Source: Hirundichthys speculiger
Lineage: Eukaryota > Chordata > Actinopteri > Beloniformes > Exocoetidae
Length of the DNA: 64,000 nucleotides
Assembly (NCBI GenBank): GCA_018398805.1
Contig: JAGFBZ010000178.1
Span: 2,105,856 to 2,169,855 of the forward strand
Direction: 5' to 3'
Shown here: positions 61,901 to 64,000 of the stretch, piece after piece
How the letters are laid out: the number at the start of each line of letters is the position of its first letter
Position numbering within the stretch: position 1 is the first letter of the stretch
Translations under genes and position numbers: made by a program
Notes under the pieces: generated by a model
The model's database searches: none
Told to the model about the DNA's origin: nothing
Seen by the model: only the letters and a program-made list of their open reading frames with translations

Positions 61901-62504
61901 AGCAAGTAGGAGAGGCTCAGTGTTGATGAGGATGGCCCAGCAGGGGAAACAGGCCAGCAGCAGAATCAGAATCCCTCTCTGAAGAATCACACCCACACGC
62001 TTCAAGTTACCGCTCCCATATGTCTGCATGAAACAGGTACATACACTCAGCCCGGCGTCAGGAAACACAGAATCACACCAGCTATCAAGGGTGTGATCAG
62101 TCAAAGAAAACTAACCTGATACAAAAACTCACTGCATGGTTCTAGATACACAGACCAGGATAACCTGGGAACCCAGCTGCAACACCTGTGTTTGACTTCA
62201 CTAGAAAAATACAGTGAAAGACCAACTGTACCTGCGATATGAGGGTATCACAACTCAACGATAAACCGCTGCCAATGGAAATACCGGTGACGTTGACAAC
62301 CTGCAGATGAAATAAGGACGCATCATTGAGGGTTAAAACATGCACGTTGACAACCACGTAACACCAACGCTGTTATACTGGGATACAAACAAGTCTCCTC
62401 ACCGCAATTGATAACGAAACCCCTGCCAGTTCAATCTTTCCCAGGTGACCACAGAACACCATGCTGACAAAACTGATCATAAAGATCATGAGCTGGGAGA
62501 TAAC
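38032..62504 (-). CDS. slc47a: SLC47A/MATE-family transporter gene, copy B (exons 2-16, C-terminus disrupted)
   Basis: Tandem duplicate of copy A. Exons 2-15 are intact on the minus strand with the same phases; only exon 15 differs in length (58 against 64 bp, in frame), and exon 14 lacks copy A's frameshift. Exon 1 is not in the window and should be right of 64000. Exon 16 is split by a 1,462-bp element. The reading frame then meets TGA at 39695-39697, five residues after the element's target site, so the 13th helix would be lost. The glutamate equivalent to human Glu300 is kept (IVNELAT). Introns are greatly enlarged by LINEs and DNA transposons. Confidence 0.9.
38242..39703. mobile_element. 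1,462-bp TIR element inserted in MATE copy B exon 16
   Basis: Begins CAGACATGAAAA and ends TTTTCATGCCTG (11/12 inverted repeat). TACATT lies on both sides (38236-38241, 39704-39709), a 6-bp duplication. Copy A has TACTTT once at 6299-6304. No transposase frame. A hAT MITE is nested at 38487-38915. The superfamily is unclear: 6 bp does not fit hAT, Tc1, Harbinger or piggyBac. Confidence 0.85.
38487..38915. mobile_element. hAT-type MITE nested in the exon 16 element
   Basis: 429 bp with perfect 15-bp inverted ends CAGCGTTGCCAGGTG, and perfect 8-bp flanks CTTCTAGT (38479-38486, 38916-38923). Sub-terminal runs of ATAATTATCGTA and TACGATAATC. No transposase. Confidence 0.92.
39695..39735 (-). CDS. 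slc47a: MATE copy B exon 16, 5' piece ending in a premature stop
   Basis: After acceptor AACCTCAG the frame reads ENNPSQTQV as in copy A, then NVQA and TGA at 39695-39697. The stop lies in the terminal repeat of the inserted element. Confidence 0.88.
39815..39872 (-). CDS. slc47a: MATE copy B exon 15
   Basis: 58 bp, [19 protein letters not shown], two residues shorter than copy A. Acceptor CTGAACAG, donor GTAAGT. Confidence 0.9.
40238..40360. repeat. Two tandem hairpin-forming inverted repeats
   Basis: ATGCTACAGGGTGC (40238-40251) and its exact inverse complement (40260-40273) enclose an 8-nt loop GTAAAACT. A second unit at 40313-40360 repeats the core and loop with arms of about 20 bp and three mismatches. 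CATCGATACCCCAAATCAGG precedes the second. Confidence 0.75.
40433..40850. other. GC-rich block, unclassified
   Basis: About 420 bp far richer in G and C than its surroundings, rich in GGGCTGG/GGGGTG strings. Open in several frames on both strands, but the translations (Trp/Gly/Pro-rich) show no domain. Absent from copy A. Probably a transposon fragment. Confidence 0.4.
40876..40950. repeat. (AT)n microsatellite
   Basis: About 75 bases of nearly uninterrupted AT dinucleotide, bounded by ATACATAAATATAAAT at the left and ATATTTGGGCTGTCAG at the right. Length is likely polymorphic and error-prone. Confidence 0.95.
40952..41110. mobile_element. hAT-like terminal fragment
   Basis: TTGGGCTGTCAGTCAATTAA followed by ATCGCGATTAATCACAAG resembles one end of the TTAATCG-type hAT repeats (compare 24693-25663). 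Only one end is present. Confidence 0.45.
41770..41864 (-). CDS. slc47a: MATE copy B exon 14 (reference frame)
   Basis: 95 bp, [19 protein letters not shown] then [12 protein letters not shown]. This is the expected MATE sequence (human QLNWKKA) and shows that the extra base in copy A is a derived insertion. Donor GTGGGT. Confidence 0.93.
41968..42100 (-). CDS. slc47a: MATE copy B exon 13
   Basis: 133 bp, [20 protein letters not shown] then [18 protein letters not shown]. Identical residues to copy A. Confidence 0.94.
42180..42249 (-). CDS. slc47a: MATE copy B exon 12
   Basis: 70 bp, [20 protein letters not shown] then AVA. Gln replaces the Pro of copy A, matching paralogue C, so copy A carries the derived state. 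Confidence 0.92.
42581..42656 (-). CDS. slc47a: MATE copy B exon 11
   Basis: 76 bp, identical residues to copy A ([20 protein letters not shown] then FTSDP). Confidence 0.92.
42916..43950 (+). pseudogene. Degenerate protein-coding relic of unknown family (B side)
   Basis: Partner of 10720-11930. Plus-strand pieces include [40 protein letters not shown] and [40 protein letters not shown] and [13 protein letters not shown] follow. They occupy different frames separated by indels. Fragment order is the same in both copies. The family is not recognised. Confidence 0.4.
44075..44183 (-). CDS. slc47a: MATE copy B exon 10
   Basis: 109 bp, [20 protein letters not shown] then [15 protein letters not shown] replaces GAGN in the conserved NALGAG motif. 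Acceptor TTCACATAG, donor GTAAGG. Confidence 0.91.
44278..44459 (-). CDS. slc47a: MATE copy B exon 9 (retains all three exon-9 glutamates)
   Basis: 182 bp. [12 protein letters not shown] and IVNELAT keep the equivalents of human Glu273, Glu278 and Glu300. The Tyr preceding Glu300 is Asn here. Acceptor CCCACAG, donor GTAACT. Confidence 0.94.
45003..45452 (-). pseudogene. L2 reverse transcriptase fragment
   Basis: A 149-codon open stretch covering RT fingers and palm up to [18 protein letters not shown]. The first catalytic Asp region (AAFDTADH) is present. The frame then breaks, and GVPQ is in another frame with YADD missing. Confidence 0.75.
46750..47985 (+). mobile_element. Possible solo LTR nested in the hAT-type element
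   Basis: Starts TGGTCAAAGACTGTG and ends AAGAACCCA. CTACAAA is found on both sides (46743-46749, 47986-47992). Inside are a TATTAAAGCC box near 46879, pyrimidine-rich sequence after it, and AATAAATG near 47921, the order expected of an LTR. A 7-bp duplication is longer than the usual 4-6 bp, so the ends are tentative. Confidence 0.45.
48289..48510 (-). pseudogene. THAP-like zinc-finger fragment
   Basis: The minus-strand frame begins [19 protein letters not shown] and continues [20 protein letters not shown]. The C-x4-C start and spaced HKP/HEDC resemble the N-terminal THAP-type DNA-binding domain found in transposases and derived genes. The rest of the domain is missing. Confidence 0.4.
49466..50790. 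other. Unclassified insertion in MATE copy B intron 8
   Basis: Present only in copy B. Plus-strand fragments are open for 70-90 codons but show no recognised domain. AGAGGATGGAAAAAGAGACC near 50264 and a GC-richer composition at 49800-50350 suggest a former coding or transposon unit. From 50791 copy A homology resumes. Confidence 0.4.
51218..51315 (-). CDS. slc47a: MATE copy B exon 8
   Basis: 98 bp, [24 protein letters not shown] helix then [12 protein letters not shown]. Phase and splice sites as in copy A; Cys, Phe and Ile changes are conservative. Confidence 0.92.
51518..51615 (-). CDS. slc47a: MATE copy B exon 7
   Basis: 98 bp. Differs from A mainly at the end ([12 protein letters not shown] against YVFLYHLDLGVA). 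Acceptor TTTTCACAG, donor GTAAGT. Confidence 0.93.
51841..51885 (-). CDS. slc47a: MATE copy B exon 6
   Basis: 45 bp, [15 protein letters not shown] (Ala to Ser against copy A). Acceptor TCCTTAAG, donor GTACAG. Confidence 0.93.
51950..52418. other. MATE copy B intron 5, right of exon 6
   Basis: Homology to copy A ends near 51966. The rest is AT-rich repeat of the TTTTGACAT/CATAAAA type, ending in the target duplication CTCATAAAGT at 52409-52418. Confidence 0.5.
52486..54435 (-). pseudogene. RTE reverse transcriptase, in three frames
   Basis: Linker with [13 protein letters not shown], then the fingers ([20 protein letters not shown], then [13 protein letters not shown]). After a frameshift the palm reads [18 protein letters not shown]. 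After another, [20 protein letters not shown] and [14 protein letters not shown] follow (FADD at 53212-53223). The thumb and C-terminus include [13 protein letters not shown] and [10 protein letters not shown]. All catalytic motifs are identifiable but not in one frame. Confidence 0.88.
54555..55400 (-). pseudogene. RTE endonuclease domain
   Basis: A 281-codon frame with [37 protein letters not shown] and [40 protein letters not shown] and [13 protein letters not shown] follow. These cover the APE-type motifs, including GDFNAHVG and the terminal SxDH (STDH). Confidence 0.88.
55456..55935. repeat. AT-rich degenerate repeat, right of the RTE insertion
   Basis: Continuation of the repeat interrupted by the RTE element, related to 22540-22830. 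Built from TTTTGACAT, AAATTGC and CATAAAG-like units. Non-coding. Confidence 0.5.
55935..56335 (-). pseudogene. hAT transposase N-terminal fragment (B side)
   Basis: Partner of 19225-19570. The minus-strand frame reads [20 protein letters not shown] and [18 protein letters not shown]. The KYDDxxxxLGFT string is typical of the ZBED-like hAT transposase start. The frame ends at 55941. Confidence 0.55.
56363..56611 (+). pseudogene. L2 ORF1 C-terminal esterase-like fragment
   Basis: Ends [20 protein letters not shown] then [20 protein letters not shown]. The GLxxxDGxHPxxxG block matches the SGNH-type esterase carried by CR1/L2 ORF1 proteins, with the Asp-x-x-His pair (DGIH) intact. The catalytic Ser block upstream is missing through 5' truncation. 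Confidence 0.7.
57017..57728 (+). pseudogene. L2 endonuclease C-terminal half and linker
   Basis: [20 protein letters not shown], then [19 protein letters not shown]. After a frame change at about 57300, [20 protein letters not shown] and SDH are the APE endonuclease motifs. The linker continues to a stop at 57726-57728. Confidence 0.8.
57954..58988 (+). pseudogene. L2 reverse transcriptase (long open stretch)
   Basis: 344 codons with [40 protein letters not shown] and [31 protein letters not shown] (YADD at residues 261-264) follows. It ends at TAG 58986-58988 inside the post-catalytic region; the C-terminal part continues in frame after the stop. All three catalytic Asp are present, but the upstream frame is cut off. 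Confidence 0.88.
59124..59534 (+). pseudogene. L2 ORF2 C-terminal region
   Basis: [20 protein letters not shown] then [20 protein letters not shown] and [20 protein letters not shown]. It ends TFLFNKVYS at a normal-looking stop. Same domain as the relic at 258-515. Confidence 0.85.
60394..60893. mobile_element. Tigger/pogo-like MITE, TA-flanked
   Basis: Starts CAGTGATCCCTTATTTTTCG after TA (60392-60393) and ends AAGTGATCACTG before TA (60894-60895). CGCGG/CCGCG blocks lie near both ends. The target is the tail of the L2 LINE, so it is younger than that insertion. No transposase. Confidence 0.75.
60896..61145. other. MATE copy B intron 5 next to exon 5
   Basis: Aligns with 19622-19848 in copy A. 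Non-coding. Confidence 0.6.
61146..61188 (-). CDS. slc47a: MATE copy B exon 5
   Basis: 43-bp micro-exon, [14 protein letters not shown], same unusual CATGAAG acceptor and GTGAGT donor as copy A. Intron 5, which follows it on the minus strand, is about 9.3 kb and holds three large insertions. Confidence 0.9.
61484..61522. repeat. Perfect 17-bp inverted repeat at a copy B rearrangement junction
   Basis: ACTTTTGTTATCAAAGT, a 5-nt loop TCTCC, then its exact inverse complement. Copy A has the same 17-mer once, at 20529-20545, in a block that is inverted relative to B. About 3 kb of copy A sequence (20.19-23.32 kb) is missing here in B. Confidence 0.85.
61875..62023 (-). CDS. slc47a: MATE copy B exon 4
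   Basis: 149 bp, ends phase 2, residues identical to copy A ([17 protein letters not shown] onward). Confidence 0.94.
62232..62300 (-). CDS. slc47a: MATE copy B exon 3
   Basis: 69 bp, residues identical to copy A ([17 protein letters not shown] then LISQ). Acceptor ATCTGCAG, donor GTACAG. Confidence 0.94.
62403..62504 (-). CDS. slc47a: MATE copy B exon 2
   Basis: 102 bp, phase 0, same residues as copy A exon 2 ([19 protein letters not shown]). Acceptor TTCTCCAG, donor GTGAGG. Confidence 0.94.
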
Positions 62505-62684
62505 CTGGAGAATTAAAAAAATAACAGTGATCAGTATCAGTGATGAACCTTTTCATGTCAGAGGCAGTAAAGGAAAAACAAACATTCCTTACATGCAGTG
62601 AAATTAAAATTCACAAGTGTCAAGCTTTTATCTTCCTTCCTGCTTGGACATACAAAGTCATCTATAAAAGGTACAGTATACAGT
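62505..62684. repeat. Right end of A/B homology
   Basis: Aligns with 24517-24684 of copy A to about 62665, then diverges into transposon sequence. Copy B exon 1 would be expected beyond 64000. Confidence 0.6.
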
Positions 62685-62990
62685 GTTTCCCACAGGTCCA
62701 TTTATTCGTGGCAACTCGCCACAAATAAATTTTGGCCGCCACAGATACATTTTTTTGACTTGCCCTCGCCTCCAGACTGTTTACTTTGTGAATGTTGTTA
62801 GTCCTTATAATTCTGGCGCATTGGGTGGCGGTATGCATTGTGACACCGCCTATAGATTTATAAGTCCAAGAAGAACTCACGGTGGGCCTATAAATCGAGA
62901 AAACGCAGAAGAAATCGTGGTGGAAGAGGCGTGATTCAAGTGAAGAAGATACAGTCTATGCGAAGGTAAGACTTGCTGTTAGAAAGTGGT
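62682..62990. mobile_element. CAGTGTTTCCC-type hAT terminal segment
   Basis: CAGTGTTTCCCACAGGTCC at about 62682 matches a common hAT-type terminus. The following 300 bp holds a short open stretch (RENAEEIVVEEA) before a stop. The other end is not identified. Confidence 0.45.
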
Positions 62991-63344
62991 AGGGATGCAC
63001 GATAACTGTTTTTTAATACCGATATCGATAACCGATAACTTTCAGCTCCTAAAGGCAGATACCGATAACACACACATATACCTAAGATCATTACATCAAT
63101 ACTATGACCAAAATCAAAAACAGTTTTGACTTTTTATGAACAGATATTTATTTTTTCCAAAGAAAAACTACTGGCAAGCCTCTCAAACATTTTCATAAAG
63201 CTATCAATAAGGTGCATTACTGACTGATATAAAAAAAAATAAAGGCTCCTTGAACTGATGGAAATACATGCATCAGAATTACAAACAGAAAAAGATTAAC
63301 ATTTAAAGGATTTTGGCTTGTGGTTCCATTTAAATTAATACCTT
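62991..63344. mobile_element. TAGGGATGCACGATA-type hAT fragment
   Basis: TAGGGATGCACGATAACTG followed by CCGATATCGATAACCGATAA repeats is the left end of another common teleost hAT MITE. Its right end is not seen; the piggyBac element starting at 63349 may have split it. Confidence 0.5.
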
Positions 63345-63348
63345 TTAA

Positions 63349-64000
63349 CCCTTAGATGCATAAGTGGGGTCAAAAATGACCCCATGTGTTGTTATTCTTC
63401 AAAATCTTTAAAGTTAAAAGTTCTAATGTTTTCCTATTCCAGGTATTCCTCATAAAACATGTTTGTGACATGAGGCCATTTGTATTTTTATTTATTTTTT
63501 CATTAATTTTAAGAAATTGCAGTTTTTGTATCACTACCCCACTCTTCCATAAGCGGGGTCAAAAATGACCCCAAGCATTTCCTATGGAATTTTCTATGAA
63601 CTTCTATGAAATCCTATGATGACAAGAGGACCAGAGCCTGCTGACTGGAAACAGACCACATGGTAGCTTTCTACTACATATGGGACCTGTTCCTGGTCAA
63701 CTTGTGTTCCAGATGAACAACTTGTGCCATTCAGAGGGAGGACCAAGCTTCTGCAGTATTTGCCGAGCAAGTCTGCCAAGTACGGCATTAAGATTTTCTG
63801 GGTTTGTGATGCACGCACCCCATATACAATTGATGGGATCGTGTATACAGGGAGACAACCAGGGGAAGACATCCAGAAGAATCTGGAGGAAAACACTGTC
63901 CATCAGTTGTGCAATGGATTCAGATACACAGGTAGCACCGTTACCATTGACAACTTCCTCAACAGTGTGCCTCTTGCAGAGCATCTCCTGGAGAAGGATC
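63349..64000 (+). mobile_element. piggyBac-type transposon, left part (runs off the window)
   Basis: Starts CCCTTAGATGCATAAG immediately after TTAA (63345-63348), as piggyBac insertions do. Two copies of the palindrome GGGGTCAAAAATGACCCC lie at 63366-63383 and 63557-63574. A transposase fragment follows. Confidence 0.75.
63680..64000 (+). pseudogene. piggyBac transposase fragment
   Basis: From 63712 the frame reads DEQLVPFRGRTKLLQYLPSK, then SAKYGIKIFWVCDARTPY and VTIDNFLNSVPLAEHLLEKD. This matches the DDE_Tnp_1_7 core: DEQL, the KYGIKIxxxCD Asp and the TIDNF Asp. The preceding YYIWDLFLVNL is in another frame and about 15 residues are missing at the junction, so the gene is broken. The C-terminus is beyond the window. 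Confidence 0.75.

Overview
The window is eukaryotic and fits a ray-finned fish, most likely a percomorph teleost. Evidence: interrupted vertebrate-type genes with GT-AG introns, L2-clade and RTE/Rex3-like LINEs, tRNA-derived SINE fragments, and a dense load of hAT, Tc1/mariner, Harbinger and piggyBac elements. No bacterial, plasmid or CRISPR structure was seen.

The host content is one gene family on the minus strand: SLC47A/MATE multidrug and toxin extrusion proteins (proton/organic-cation antiporters). Copy A is complete, with 16 exons from about 26.24 kb down to 6.06 kb. Copy B has exons 2-16 from 62.50 kb down to 38.03 kb; its exon 1 should lie just right of the window. Between them, at 34.73-33.84 kb, are three diverged exons (11-13) of a third paralogue, C. 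A and B have identical exon lengths and phases almost throughout. They also share introns and 3' flank (about 4.69-24.68 kb against 35.99-62.66 kb), so they are a segmental tandem duplication of roughly 20 kb of ancestral sequence, later enlarged by insertions.

Both copies are damaged at the same end by different lesions. Copy A has a 1-bp insertion in exon 14 that shifts the frame and ends the protein in a short foreign tail. Copy B has a 1,462-bp TIR element inside exon 16 that places a stop codon at its edge. Each should therefore lose the C-terminal (13th) membrane helix, although the old coding sequence for it is still open in both. Copy A also has Gln where copy B and human MATE1 have a functional Glu (Glu300).

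Most of the rest is transposon. Left flank (1-4.7 kb): L2 3' end, Tc1 relic, tRNA-Glu-like SINE, small hAT MITE. Copy A introns: a two-ORF small retroelement-like unit (about 9.5-10.6 kb), hAT MITEs with exact 8-bp target duplications, a TTAA-flanked MITE inside a Tc1-like element, and a Harbinger-type element split by a hAT MITE. Between A and C: a solo LTR, a hAT MITE, and a deleted Tc1 transposon with a Harbinger MITE in its right end. Copy B introns: an L2 LINE split by a 3.16-kb hAT-type element, a 3.0-kb RTE LINE, a 4-kb L2 LINE and a Tigger-like MITE. The right edge enters a piggyBac transposase. Because A and B are paralogous, several insertions can be compared with a clean empty site in the other copy, which orders them relative to the duplication.
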